Source of the DNA: CBDBBY01 sp965203795 | GTDB taxonomy: Bacteria; Pseudomonadota; Alphaproteobacteria; Rhodobacterales; Rhodobacteraceae | DNA length: 64,000 nt | NCBI GenBank assembly: GCA_965203795.1 | Contig: OZ241915.1 | Span: 2,356,001-2,420,000 of the forward strand | Direction of reading: 5' to 3' | Shown: piece after piece, positions 17,946 through 27,041 of the stretch | Layout of the letters: each line of letters starts with the position of its first letter | How positions within the stretch are numbered: position 1 is the stretch's first letter | Program-made: the position numbers and the translations under genes | Notes under the pieces: model-generated | The model's input: the letters and a program-made list of their open reading frames with translations, nothing else | What the model was told of the DNA's origin: nothing | Database searches by the model: none

Positions 17946-18660
17946 TATGAACCTCGAGCGACAAGCGCTGCCGATCATATCGTCGACTTGGCCACCATCG
18001 GGCGAAACCACTTCACGACGTCCGAAATGCGGTCTGCGCTGGGCGTCTCCGAGGCAGCTACCCGGTAGGCCCTCAGCCAGATGGCGAAAAAGCGGCTGAT
18101 CGCAAGCCCGGCGCGTGGATTAAGTGTGATTCTTTGTCCCGAGTACCGCCGCCTCGGCTGTCTTCCGGCCGAACTGTTCGTTCGCGCATTGATGGAGCAT
18201 CTTGGTCAGCCCAATTGCGCTGCCCGCTTGTCCGCTGCTCAGTTCCACGGCGTGGCGCATTTCCGCCCGCGGGTGTTTCAATTCGCGGTCACCAAGAATC
18301 GACGGGCGATCACCTGCGGCGCGATCAGGATCGCCTTCGTCGCCCGCAAGCGCATCACGGATGTGTCCGTCCAGCGTATCAACACGAGCACAATTCTGGT
18401 GTCGACGCCGCAAGCGACGGTGATCGACTTGGTCGGCTACGCGAAGTGGGCTGCCGGATTGGACAATGTCGCTACGATCTTGACCGAGCTTGCTGAGTGC
18501 CTGGGGGTGCATCCCATTTTCGGGTCGACCCGGCTGCTACAACCTGCGTTGCTTCGAGATGACGCCGAACAGGCGCAGACCTTGCATCGCAAAAGAAGGA
18601 AGGAACGAGAACGAAGTCATTGCCGGGAAGGAGCGAAGCCTGACGAGAGCGCTTTATAAA
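17946..18660 (+). pseudogene. AbiEi-family antitoxin, broken
   Basis: The frame reads ADHIVDLATIGRNHFTTSEM and RSALGVSEAATR, the winged-helix start of AbiEi antitoxins, then a TAG stop (18075-18077), then on in the same frame with AKKRLIASPARGLSVILCPE, PAELFVRALMEHL and a recognisable AbiEi C-terminal domain (TPQATVIDLVGYAKWAAGLD, VATILTELAE). Codons upstream of about 17950 lose the frame, and the 3' part is cut short before the IS1182-like element. The partner AbiEii nucleotidyltransferase toxin is absent. It is a dead remnant of a type IV toxin-antitoxin or abortive-infection system. Confidence 0.82.
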
Positions 18661-19416
18661 CGCGAGGGGATCGTTTGTTTCCCTTGGGAACGAGCAGCGA
18701 GGGGCCGTTGAATTAGGAGGCCTTCAGAAGATTCCGGGATGGATCGCGGCGCTGGCCGACGCGGGGGTCCGCTGCGCGGAGCCGGGCGGGCATGCGGCGG
18801 CCAGGCCCGGCCTGCCGCGCCAAGAGCGCGGAAAGGGCCGTTCCGCGCATTTGAATCGTGCCGACGGCAGGGAATCGGGCGCAAAAAGCGGCCGCGAGCC
18901 GCTTCAGGCTGATCGCGGCGGCCGCCGGGCAGGACTGGATCCTCATGTTGCCTAGGCCGCGCCGCGCGGCGCGGCCCAGCCCGTGCCAGGTCCTGGCCTC
19001 TCCGCGGAACCCTTCCGATCGCCAGCGGTGGCGATCATGGAGCCGCCGATCCTCTTCGCTCCATCGGAGGCGCCGCCTCCGGGCGCGCAGCAGCGCCGGA
19101 TGGTCAGCGCCGATCTCCACCGCCTTGCGGCTCCGGCTCCCGGAAACGCAGTCGCCCCTGAGCGGGCACCCCGCGCAGTCCTTGTACAGCCGTCCGGGGC
19201 GCAGTGCCCTGCCCCGAGGGCGCTCCGGAATGTCGTGCTTCGCGTCGCAGCCGAAACGGCGCACGGGCACCCGGCTTCCGGCCGGCTCCCGCTTCGTCGG
19301 GACCGCCGGATCGATCCCCCGCCGCTCGAGGCCGCCGCAGCCTTGCCGCAGGCGTGGCCCGCGTCGGGATCCGCCGCGTCGACCTTCTTGCGCTTGCCGC
19401 CTGGCGTGGCGGTCGG

Positions 19417-20545
19417 CTAGGAGCCTGCGAATTTAATGCCTGAAGCCCCGCCGGTTTTTCCGCTTCCGGGCCCGGAAGGCGGCGGCGGCGATGCCGCGCC
19501 GAACCGTCCCGGCGGCCTGCCTGCATGGCCGGGCTCCCGAAGCCGTCCCGGCGGGGCGGCGGAGGGCCGGTTTTCCCCTTTCCTATGCGGCTGCGGCGCT
19601 TTCCGCCGCGCGGAGGGCCGCCAGCTTGCCGATGTTGTGCGCGGCGCAGAGAATCCCCCATTCGCAGCGGACGCTGTCCAAGCCCCTGAGCAGGAACCGG
19701 CGGAAGCCCCGCGCCTCCTTGATCTGGCCGAACACCGGCTCGACGGTGCACTTGCGGAGCCGGCAGGGGCCGCTCCGGCCCTCGCGCCTGAGCCGCTCCG
19801 CCATGGCCGCCGCCCGGCTGCCCGGGCGCTCGCCGCCCCTCGCCGGGGCGGGCGACCCGTGCCGCTTCCGCCGGTCCGCGATCCAGGCCGGATCCGCCCT
19901 TTCCTCCGGCGGGTCCGCGTCCTCCGCGGCGTCGGCCTCCTCCGCCGCCTTCAGCATCCCGGCCGCGATCTCCGCCGCCAGCTCCCGCTCCGCCTTCTCC
20001 ATCCGGCCGTGGCCCGTCGCCTTGTGCTTCGACGCGTTCGCCTGGACCTTCGTGCCGTCGAGGGCCACATGCTTCAGATCCGCAAGCCCCGCCTTGACGC
20101 AATGCGCGACGATCTGCCCGAACAGGCCGGAAAGCGCCTCGAGATGCCGCTTGCGGAACCCGCTGATCGTCCGGTGGCACGGCGTCTGGCGCATGGCCGG
20201 GACCATGAAGTCCACGCGCTCGGCGCACGCCTTCGCGATCCGGCGCGACGAATGGATCCCCTCGCTGTAGGCGTGGAACAGGAGCGCCGCCATCATCTTC
20301 GGATCGAACGGCGGCTGGCCGCGGACCCCGGCGTGGGCGCCGGCGGTCGCCGAAAGATCCAGCTCGTCGGCAACGAGGTCGCGGATGTAGTGGACCCGGT
20401 GCCCCTCCGGCAGCAGATCCTGAAGGGACGGCGGCAGAAGCCATTGCGCGTCCGTCTCCCAAGCCTTGAATATGCTTCCCATGCGGAACCCGAATCACAG
20501 CGGCGAACGGATGTCCAGAAGCCGATTACTTGCGCAGGCTCCTAG
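19417..20545 (-). mobile_element. IS1182-like element B nested in element A
   Basis: The outer 13 bp, CTAGGAGCCTGCG at 19417-19429 and its reverse complement at 20533-20545, comprise a 4-bp CTAG duplication plus inverted repeats starting GAGCCTGCG. The duplication is palindromic, as is common in this family. Element B is about 1.12 kb, shorter than usual. Confidence 0.88.
19583..20482 (-). pseudogene. IS1182-family transposase with internal deletion
   Basis: This is an uninterrupted 299-aa frame. The N-terminal half is typical (FDPKMMAALLFHAYSEGIHS, SRRIAKACAERVDFMV, HVALDGTKVQANASKHK), and the C-terminus keeps CTVEPVFGQIKEARGFRRFL. The region between about residue 205 and 240, which should hold the second catalytic aspartate, is missing against the usual length of about 450 aa. 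Inactive alone. Confidence 0.8.
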
Positions 20546-21272
20546 GCTCTCCCGGCCCGCATCGGCCCGAACCGGCGTGGCGTCGACATGCACAACCTCG
20601 CCCTTCGCGACCCCCGCCCCCGCGCAAGCCGGAACCGTGCGCTCGACGATCCGCCGGAACCGCGCATCGCCCCGGCACTGCCGGGTCCGCGCCGGGCTTA
20701 AATGGTCTGGAAGCCGCTCGCGCAGCCCGCAGCCGATGAACCAGCGGGTCGCGAGATCCGCCTGCGCCTCGCGCATCAGGCGGCGGTCGTGCACGATGCC
20801 CAGCAGGAACCCCGCCAGCATCAGGCGGACGGCCGTCTCGGGGTCGATCCCGGGCCGCCCGCTGTGGGCGCAATGGCAGCCGGCGACCTCGCCGTGCAGC
20901 CAGCGGGATCCGGAACCCGGCCAACGCGCGCCAGGATGTGGTCGTCCGGAACCGGCTGCTCAAGCGACCCGGCAACGAACAGCTCCAGCTGGGGCGGCGG
21001 CTTGCGCTCGGCATGTCGCGGCTCTCCCCGTTCCCGCAACAGCATCATGTTCCAAGAACCGCGGAACGAGGGGCTTTCAACAGCCCCGACATGGACCCGG
21101 TCCACGCATCTCCATGCAGGCCGGCTGCAAGCATCAACGCGCCGCATCGAACAGGCCGGACATACGACAGCACTCTGCCAAATGCCCGGGGTTGCAGAAG
21201 GAATGATCCCGCGTCTCAGGGGGGCGTCCACACACGAAAGCCTTGCGATTCGATCAAGCTCGGGGTTGGAGA

Positions 21273-21349
21273 TGGTACCGCCTCCCCGACTCGAACGGGG
21301 GACCCCTAGATCCACAATCTAGTGCTCTAACCAACTGAGCTAAGGCGGC
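21273..21349 (-). tRNA. tRNA-His (GTG)
   Basis: A 77-nt cloverleaf with encoded CCA. The anticodon loop TTGTGGA is closed by CTAGA/TCTAG, and the T arm GTTCGAGTC is present. The acceptor stem is GCCGCCT/AGGCGGT, so the first pair is G1:U72 and the discriminator is A73; the base before G1 is T, not G. This is the alphaproteobacterial form, which lacks the otherwise universal G(-1). Confidence 0.95.
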
Positions 21350-22037
21350 ACGGTTCCCTGCGCATTGATTACAGCCTGTCATGTTGCGATTCAACTGTCT
21401 GACAGAGTTCCGGGCCTTTGGCACTCCCCGGCGGCCGATTCGGCTGTGATTGGGTTCTCACCACCATTCTGGATTGTCGGGGGCGTTTTGCCTGTTCAAT
21501 GCGCGGGGCAGGATATTCGGCAATTCCGGGGGGCACCGAGACTCTCCGGCCTCTGCCGAGGGTGGCTCCCGATAGGAGGACGGAATTCCAGGCGCCGCGT
21601 TTTCCGGGCAGGCGGCCTCCTTGAGGAACTGATCCGGCACCCGGCATCAAGGAGGCCGCGGAGCACGATGCGTTTGAATTCGTCGGGGGACGTGTCGACA
21701 GGGAGGTTCACCCTGCCCAGCCTGTCGAAACCTCCCAGCACGCGAGGAATTTGTCGCTCCGGCTCGCGATCACACACTCGGCTGCCTTGCTCAGCTTCAA
21801 TAGGCGAAGCGACCGAACGCACAGGATGATCAACCCTGCACCGAATTCGCGGCCGAACTCAGCCGCAAACCCAAATCCACCTCGGATACGAACCGTCTTG
21901 ACCTCCTGCTGTAGGAGCAGCCATCCGGCCGGGAGCGCAAGCATCATAGCGTCAACTTCAGATGTCTCCGCAGCACCTTCGGGCTTGAGCCGCGTCGGCC
22001 CCCGGCGCTCACGCGCCCGCGAACTGCGGACAAAACT
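21350..22037. other. Gap with possible disrupted gene
   Basis: No identifiable gene. On the minus strand, frames at about 21600-22037 are protein-like (LGRVNLPVDTSPDEFKRIVL in one frame, GGFGFAAEFGREFGAGLIIL in another), suggesting a frameshifted unknown gene whose upstream part is cut by IS5 copy 3 at 22038. Confidence 0.35.
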
Positions 22038-23364
22038 GGACACCTCCGACAACGGCTTGATTTCGCGTTTCGGTCGGCTTCGCGGGTCGGCGGCCGCGGC
22101 ATTTCGCCCGTTCCGGCCGGTTTGGAGGTCCGGATTGTTTGATTGGGGCCGCTGCCGGCCTGTTCGGAGTGTCGGGGAGCGGGATCCGGGCCGTTTCCGG
22201 CCTTGGCGGGGTCAGGCAGGCGCACTTCGACTGCAGAGCCAGCGCAGCCGGTTCATGTTGTAGGCCATGTTCGCGAGCGTGACCGCCGCCTTGGCGCGGG
22301 CCATTCCGATCGTCCGGATCCTCAGCCCCATGCGATCCTTCTGGTGGGCGAAGACATGCTCCACCTTCGCCCGGATCGACGATTTGCGCCCGTTGGCCTT
22401 GGCGGTCCGCTTGCCCATGGGGCGGCCCCGCGGCTTCCTGCGGTGGATGCGGCTCGTCATGCCGTTCGCCTTGAGCCAATCCTCGTTCCGCTGGGAGCGG
22501 CAGGCCGTGTCGGCCCACACCTCGCTCCCGGTGTTGGCGGTCTGGATCAGGCCCTCCCGCAGCCTCGCGCCGTCATGGGCGGCGGCGTCGGTGACGATCT
22601 GCCGCCGGATGATCCCGTGCTTCCGGTCGATGCCGGTGTGGGACTTGTAGCCGAACACCGGGATGGCGATGTCGACCTGCCCCGCGCCGTCCGGCCGGAG
22701 CTTCGCCTTGCGGAACTTGACGGTCCAGCGCGCGTCCGTGTCCTTCTGCGCCGCCTTGGCGGGCTCGTCGGGCCAGATCTCCCGGGCGGTTCGCCCCTCC
22801 TTGATCGCGGCCTTCTCCGCGGCGCCGGCGCGCTGGCGCGGAGCCGCGATCAGCGACGAGTCCAGCATCTGGCCGGACCGGGAGATGAAGCCCGCCGCGT
22901 TGATCATCCGCTCAAGCTCCGCGGACAAGGCATCCAGCTCGCCCGCCTTGATCAGCGCCTCGCGGAAATCCCACAGCGTGTTCGCGTCCGGAACCTTGTC
23001 GCGCAGCTCGAGCCCGCAGAAGCGCATCCAGCCCGGCCGGTCCCGCACCGCTTTCTCCGTCGCTTCGAGCGACAGGCCGTGGCGGCCCTGGAGCACGAGC
23101 ATCTTGAACTCCGGCACAACATCCAAAGCCGGGCGGCCGCCCTTCGGGCCTCGCGGTTTCCCTGCGGCCCGCTCAAGGATCGGCCGGAACCGCTCGAAAT
23201 CCACCGTCCTGTCCAGCGCCTCAAGCGGATCGCCGTCCGCCGAAATCTCCTTCAAACGCTCCTCGACGTCCCAAAATCCAGGCTGCTTCGCCACCGCGGC
23301 CTCCAGTGCTGCTGATCCTTCGAATCACAGGCCCGCGCAAAACGCCAGGTTTTCGGAGGCGTCC
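22038..23364 (-). mobile_element. IS5-family element, copy 3, apparently intact
   Basis: The element is 1327 bp with ends GGACACCTCCGACAACG and GGACGCCTCCGAAAACC (inward) and an exact 4-bp duplication AACT at 22034-22037 and 23365-23368. Of the three full-length copies in the window, it alone has perfect flanks together with an unbroken transposase and full catalytic triad. It is probably the most recent insertion. Confidence 0.92.
22212..23294 (-). CDS. IS5-family transposase, intact
   Basis: This 360-aa DDE transposase has a DUF772-like N-terminal domain (about 20-110) and catalytic residues Asp145 (MLDSSLIAAPRQR), Asp262 (VWADTACRS) and Glu312 (KVEHVFAHQ). The conserved HTGIDRKHGIIRR run precedes the second aspartate. 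Compared with its sisters at 9.26 and 15.28 kb it lacks their inactivating changes. It may mobilise them, and the 318-bp derivative at 41.4 kb, in trans. Confidence 0.9.
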   Translation of the reverse strand: MAKQPGFWDVEERLKEISADGDPLEALDRTVDFERFRPILERAAGKPRGPKGGRPALDVVPEFKMLVLQGRHGLSLEATEKAVRDRPGWMRFCGLELRDKVPDANTLWDFREALIKAGELDALSAELERMINAAGFISRSGQMLDSSLIAAPRQRAGAAEKAAIKEGRTAREIWPDEPAKAAQKDTDARWTVKFRKAKLRPDGAGQVDIAIPVFGYKSHTGIDRKHGIIRRQIVTDAAAHDGARLREGLIQTANTGSEVWADTACRSQRNEDWLKANGMTSRIHRRKPRGRPMGKRTAKANGRKSSIRAKVEHVFAHQKDRMGLRIRTIGMARAKAAVTLANMAYNMNRLRWLCSRSAPA

Positions 23365-23730
23365 AACTTTCAGGTACGGATGTTCACGGCGTCTACAAAA
23401 ATGCCCGCAACAATGCTTTCGACAAGGGCCCGTCGCCTTGGATCCATCATCCGCGGCGAACGAACAAGATCGTCCGCCAGAAAGCGTCAGCGTTCATTCG
23501 GCTCGGCAACCCGCGACCGGACCAAGGAACTGCCGAATATCTGCGCCCTGCGCTGAAAGCCCGATTGTCGGACTTGCGTTCATTCACGCAGAAATTCGGT
23601 CAAATTACTTCAACCGCTCCTTAAACACGCGAAAAACACAATTGATTCAAACAAGCGCGCTCCAACAATCAGAATCTCCGAAAATCATTTAAGCGCCCTA
23701 GCAAATCGCGTTTCCGGAGCACCCACGAAT
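23365..23730. other. Gap after IS5, no supported gene
   Basis: A minus frame at about 23380-23500 (MMDPRRRALVESIVAGIFVD) is short and looks coding but has no recognised relatives. Towards 23600-23730 the sequence becomes A+T-rich, like the DUF262-HEPN segment that follows. Confidence 0.3.
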
Positions 23731-24239
23731 TCATGTCGCCTCCACATGAAGCAATTCCTCAACAAAATCCACAAGATCACATGCGATTCGAAATTTGTTG
23801 TTCACTGAATTTAGAGTCACATTGTTTGTATTGGCTTCGTTTCCGTGAGCGATATCGTTGCGCCAGCTGACGATCTCATTTATCTCCTTTTTTCTTTCAT
23901 CATCGCCAAGCCAATTCTGAAAAATAACTCTCCAATTGTCATCAAAATTGCCAAGAAGATCGATTATTGCATGGCATTTCATGTTTCTAGAATTCGGTCA
24001 CGTATATTCAACGTATTTCCGCACGCGAGTATTGCGAGCGGCGGATGCGTGTTCCAAAACAATTTCCTTGACGGCCTGTTCGATAAACCGAAAATCAATA
24101 CGCACGTGTACTTAGCCCAATGAGCCTGAACATCAGCTTCATATCGTAAGTCGTCGGGATCGGCACTTATCGGAGGGGTGTTGACAAGTTTCGCAATGCG
24201 CGTTCTGTACTGCTCTCTATTCACTACGATTACCGTCAT
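23731..24239 (-). pseudogene. HEPN-domain gene, one frameshift and one stop
   Basis: The gene starts at 24239, 3 bp after the DUF262 stop. The first 51 codons (MTVIVVNREQYRTRIAKLV to CVLIFG) are followed by a lost base near 24093, in a short T-run. The next frame gives FIEQAVKEIVLEHASAARN, then one TGA, then in the same frame MKCHAIIDLLGNFDDNW and SWRNDIAHGNEAN. The last holds the HEPN RNase motif R-x4-H (RNDIAH). Repaired, it is about 170 aa and resembles RiboL-PSP-HEPN proteins. As read it makes only fragments. The base change could also be a sequencing error, but two lesions make decay more likely. Confidence 0.72.
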
Positions 24240-24242
24240 GTG

Positions 24243-25424
24243 CTATGCTCCAAATATTGAACAAACGCGTTCCATGCGTTTCTTGACTCGATTTGTTTCG
24301 TTCACGAATTCCTCAGTCGACCAACTGTAATCGTTATCCTTTTCCAAATCGCTCAATCGCTCCACTACTTCATCCTCCGACGGGTTGGAATGCGACCTTA
24401 GATACGCATCGAAACCGACCATCAGAGAATCAAAGCGCAGCGCCCTGAACGTGTTGCCGCTTCGCAAACCATCTTTTCCGAGGGCCCTGATAACGAAGTC
24501 TGTAGCATTCTTGAACGCATCCCCAATCCTCGCTGCACGGTCTTCAGGCATTTCGCGATTCTCTTCCATGAAATTGTCAAGGAACTTAGGCATAGGTGAC
24601 TTATAGTTGGCAAAGTTCTCGCGAAGTGCAATGAACCGCAAGATCAGCTCCATATCCTTTAACCTCGAATGTCGCGTTCCGAACAATTCGCGCCAAGCCG
24701 GATGTTCATTCAGATCACGAATAAGGCTGTCCAATTGGCCATATAGGATGCTCGTGCGCACTTCGTGAGCATGAAGCGGCTTTCCGCTAGTATTGAGGCG
24801 TCGAAAGATTTGAATAATGGATTGGTTGTATTCGCTCCCCCATTCCGGGTCGTCGTGTGCCGGATCTGGCTTGATGACAATAGAGTGCAAAACGGCATCA
24901 GCCAGTGTTCGAGCGTCTTGGTAAGATAACACCCTAGACCCCTTTGATTTTGCAACCTCCCGGGAAAAGTAGCATCCTTGCAGTTCCCGATGAATATCCT
25001 GTCCTGTAAGGTAGAATTTTCCTTCCAGAAAGTTTTGAAGAGACATCAAGCGTTGCTGCCCGTCTACGATGTTCAAATTCTTGGTCTTTGCGTCTTGTGC
25101 TAAGAACACATTAGGAACAGGAAGGCCAAGAATAAGCGATTCGATGAATCGTGATTTTTCTGGTCCGGTCCAAACGAATCCTCGTTGAAAACCCGGAATA
25201 AAGATGTTTCCGCGCTTGAGGCGCTTGACTAGGCCTTCGACGTCCGAGTCCCAGCCGTAGCTGCTAACGTTGTAGCGGTTAGGCGGCAGTGCGGCTTCTT
25301 CGTCATGCGCGTCTTCTACTTCGGTATCTTCGTCCATAGAAACCGGTGCTACGTTGTGTTCTTCAAATCCATCTATTTCCGCCAATTTTCTGCTCCACCA
25401 TGTACGCGATGTTTTTCCGTCCAA
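24243..25424 (-). CDS. DUF262 (GmrSD-N-like) protein
   Basis: This 393-aa protein has the DUF262 signature: IPGFQRGFVW (76-85), then LGLPVPNVFL and DGQQR (121-125), the nucleotide-dependent ParB-like catalytic motif shared with GmrS-type restriction subunits. The GmrD HNH domain is absent. An acidic N-terminal stretch (31-44) is unusual. The start is the TTG at 25424; an ATG at 25337 is possible. It forms an operon with the HEPN gene. DUF262-HEPN pairs suggest a defence or toxin-antitoxin role; the exact activity is unknown. Low G+C marks it as acquired. Confidence 0.8.
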   Translation of the reverse strand: MDGKTSRTWWSRKLAEIDGFEEHNVAPVSMDEDTEVEDAHDEEAALPPNRYNVSSYGWDSDVEGLVKRLKRGNIFIPGFQRGFVWTGPEKSRFIESLILGLPVPNVFLAQDAKTKNLNIVDGQQRLMSLQNFLEGKFYLTGQDIHRELQGCYFSREVAKSKGSRVLSYQDARTLADAVLHSIVIKPDPAHDDPEWGSEYNQSIIQIFRRLNTSGKPLHAHEVRTSILYGQLDSLIRDLNEHPAWRELFGTRHSRLKDMELILRFIALRENFANYKSPMPKFLDNFMEENREMPEDRAARIGDAFKNATDFVIRALGKDGLRSGNTFRALRFDSLMVGFDAYLRSHSNPSEDEVVERLSDLEKDNDYSWSTEEFVNETNRVKKRMERVCSIFGA

Positions 25425-25634
25425 CTACGATTGTTCCGATGACGCAAGCGTTCAATTTTCCAATGGCGAAGGCAGACCGCTTGATCGATTTTCGCCAACC
25501 GGTTGGAATTCAGCAACTGCACTCCTATGCAGTCATAAGGGCTGAACCGGCCGAATGCGTGCGGCCATAGGAAACTGCAGCCTGTATTGCTTGCCAGCTT
25601 CAGTCTTGAACGTGTGGCTGCCGCAAGTTATCGC
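25425..25634. other. Boundary between accessory island and chromosome
   Basis: About 210 bp. The base composition rises from A+T-rich back to the G+C-rich norm here. No repeat or attachment site was recognised. Confidence 0.3.
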
Positions 25635-27041
25635 TTAGCCCTTCCCTTCATTGCGCCAGCTGTCGGCATAATCCTCGCGCGCCGCCTTCGAGTAGGGCGT
25701 TTCCGAAACCCGCACACGGATGTCGGCCTGCCGATGATGCTCCGCGGAAGTTTTGGAGGTCCTCTCCGGCTCGCCCCATTTCAACGTCAGGATGTCCCCG
25801 ACGGATACGTTCTGATCGACCACGCCGAGCGAGAGCACGCAGCGCTCGTTCCAAGTGAAGCCGGCAAACATGCTCATCCCGACCATCCTGTCGCCAATCA
25901 TCACCATGTCCGCCGACGAGGACGCGTAGTTCGCCACGGGGAAATCTATCCACTTGCACGGAGTCTCGTCTTCGAAGGCGGACGCGATGACTTTCAGAAC
26001 GTCGTCCTTGTTCCATTCGAACGTGACCTTCTTCCGGTTCCCCGGCGAGCCTCTCAGCCTCTCCAGCGCGGCCTTTCCGACGAAGTCGCTCTTCTTCCAG
26101 CCGATGTAGAAGCCGTAGCCGAGTTCGAACGGATTCACGTAGTAGTCTTCAATGTTGTCCGAAACGAACGAACCGCCTATCGAGCCGGACGCCTCGTAGC
26201 TGTCGGACCCTAGCCAGTCTCGATAAGCCTCCAGCATCCCTCCGCCGGTGTAGATTCCAGGAAGCGGCGACGGAATCCATCCGGACTCAAGCGTGTTGGT
26301 GGAGTAGCCTCGGCTTCCGCACGGCACCAGGTCAACGCCGCAGTCGCGCGCCGCGTCGAGGATCGTCGAGCGAATGTAGCCCTTGTCCTCGTAGGGTCCC
26401 CAAATCTCGAGCCCCGGCGCGCCCGACATTCCGTGCCGCAGAGCCCGCGCCTTCCGCGATCCGACATTGATCCAGTCGACATGGAAGAACTTGATGTCCG
26501 GCAACGAACCCCTGTTCACGCGTTCCAGCACTTGGTTCGCAAGCGGTCCTTGGATCTGGAAGCGGTAGTGCTCCCGCAGCACCCGTTCGCCTTCAGGCCG
26601 ACTCGGCGAACGCGGATTGCAGCGCAGGCGAACGTTCCATGTCCCGTACGCCGCCGCGAACTGAAGCCAGTTCGACGTGGGAGCGCGCCCGACAAGCAGG
26701 AACCTGTCGTTTCGCTCGCGAAACGCGATGTGATCGCCGATCACATGGCCGTTGGGCGTGACCGGAACATAGTGCTTCGCCACGTTCGTTCCGAAGTTGG
26801 CGAAGCTGTTGATGCCGTGATGGGCGAGGAACTCCTCCGCTTGCGGTCCCTCAACGACGAGCTCGTCCATGTGGTGGGACTGGTCGAACAGCACGGCGCC
26901 GCGCCGCCAAGCCATTTGTTCGCTGCGCCAGTTGTGGAATTCCGGCGCGACAACCGGATAGACGTACATTCCCGTCCGGCTGTTGCGCAGCATGTCCACA
27001 GGGTTCGAATGAAGCTTCAGCGTGTCGTTCAGACTTGGCAT
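25635..27041 (-). CDS. LigM-like tetrahydrofolate-dependent aryl O-demethylase
   Basis: This 468-aa GcvT-fold protein resembles LigM (vanillate/3-O-methylgallate demethylase, about 470 aa) and DesA more than glycine-cleavage GcvT. Shared runs include MLRNSRTGMYVYPVVAPEF, VLFDQSHHMDELV, YVPVTPNGHVIGD, LRHGMSGAPGLEIWGPYE, TLESGWIPSPLPGIYTG and the GMSMFAGFTWNERCVLSL region. LigM transfers the methyl of an aromatic methyl ether to tetrahydrofolate, giving 5-methyl-THF. Substrate cannot be told from sequence; some relatives act on other methyl donors. No other lignin-pathway gene is adjacent. The ATG at 27041 fits the family start. Confidence 0.82.
   Translation of the reverse strand: MPSLNDTLKLHSNPVDMLRNSRTGMYVYPVVAPEFHNWRSEQMAWRRGAVLFDQSHHMDELVVEGPQAEEFLAHHGINSFANFGTNVAKHYVPVTPNGHVIGDHIAFRERNDRFLLVGRAPTSNWLQFAAAYGTWNVRLRCNPRSPSRPEGERVLREHYRFQIQGPLANQVLERVNRGSLPDIKFFHVDWINVGSRKARALRHGMSGAPGLEIWGPYEDKGYIRSTILDAARDCGVDLVPCGSRGYSTNTLESGWIPSPLPGIYTGGGMLEAYRDWLGSDSYEASGSIGGSFVSDNIEDYYVNPFELGYGFYIGWKKSDFVGKAALERLRGSPGNRKKVTFEWNKDDVLKVIASAFEDETPCKWIDFPVANYASSSADMVMIGDRMVGMSMFAGFTWNERCVLSLGVVDQNVSVGDILTLKWGEPERTSKTSAEHHRQADIRVRVSETPYSKAAREDYADSWRNEGKG

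Larger units (their letters stand above)
18720..21048 (-). pseudogene. Transposase of element A, split and frameshifted
   Basis: Removing element B and one CTAG joins RESL at the end of the upstream half to ADRHA at the start of the downstream half, restoring an IS1182-type protein with an N-terminal helical domain, a CxxC-x5-C cysteine cluster and the HRWRSEGFRGEARTWHGL ending. Frame changes near 20830-20900 and 19280-19400 and missing central sequence mean it was already decaying. Confidence 0.75.
18701..21088 (-). mobile_element. IS1182-like element A, interrupted by element B
   Basis: The ends GGGGCCGTTGAA (18701-18712) and GGGGCTGTTGAA (read inward from 21088) form inverted repeats. The transposase is in two halves: the N-terminal part (20546-21048, from MLLRERGEP through MLAGFLLGIVHDRRLMREAQ to VHVDATPVRADAG) and the C-terminal part (18720-19416, with PVRRFGCDAKHD, CAGCPLRGDC and RHRWRSEGFRGEA). 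Both contain extra frameshifts. The left end is also found alone at 40431 and 41913. Confidence 0.8.

Noticed and set aside
22143..23315. Long plus-strand frames (390 and 297 codons) across IS5 copy 3
   Set aside because: They recur in all IS5 copies as antisense shadows of the transposase and are broken differently in each.
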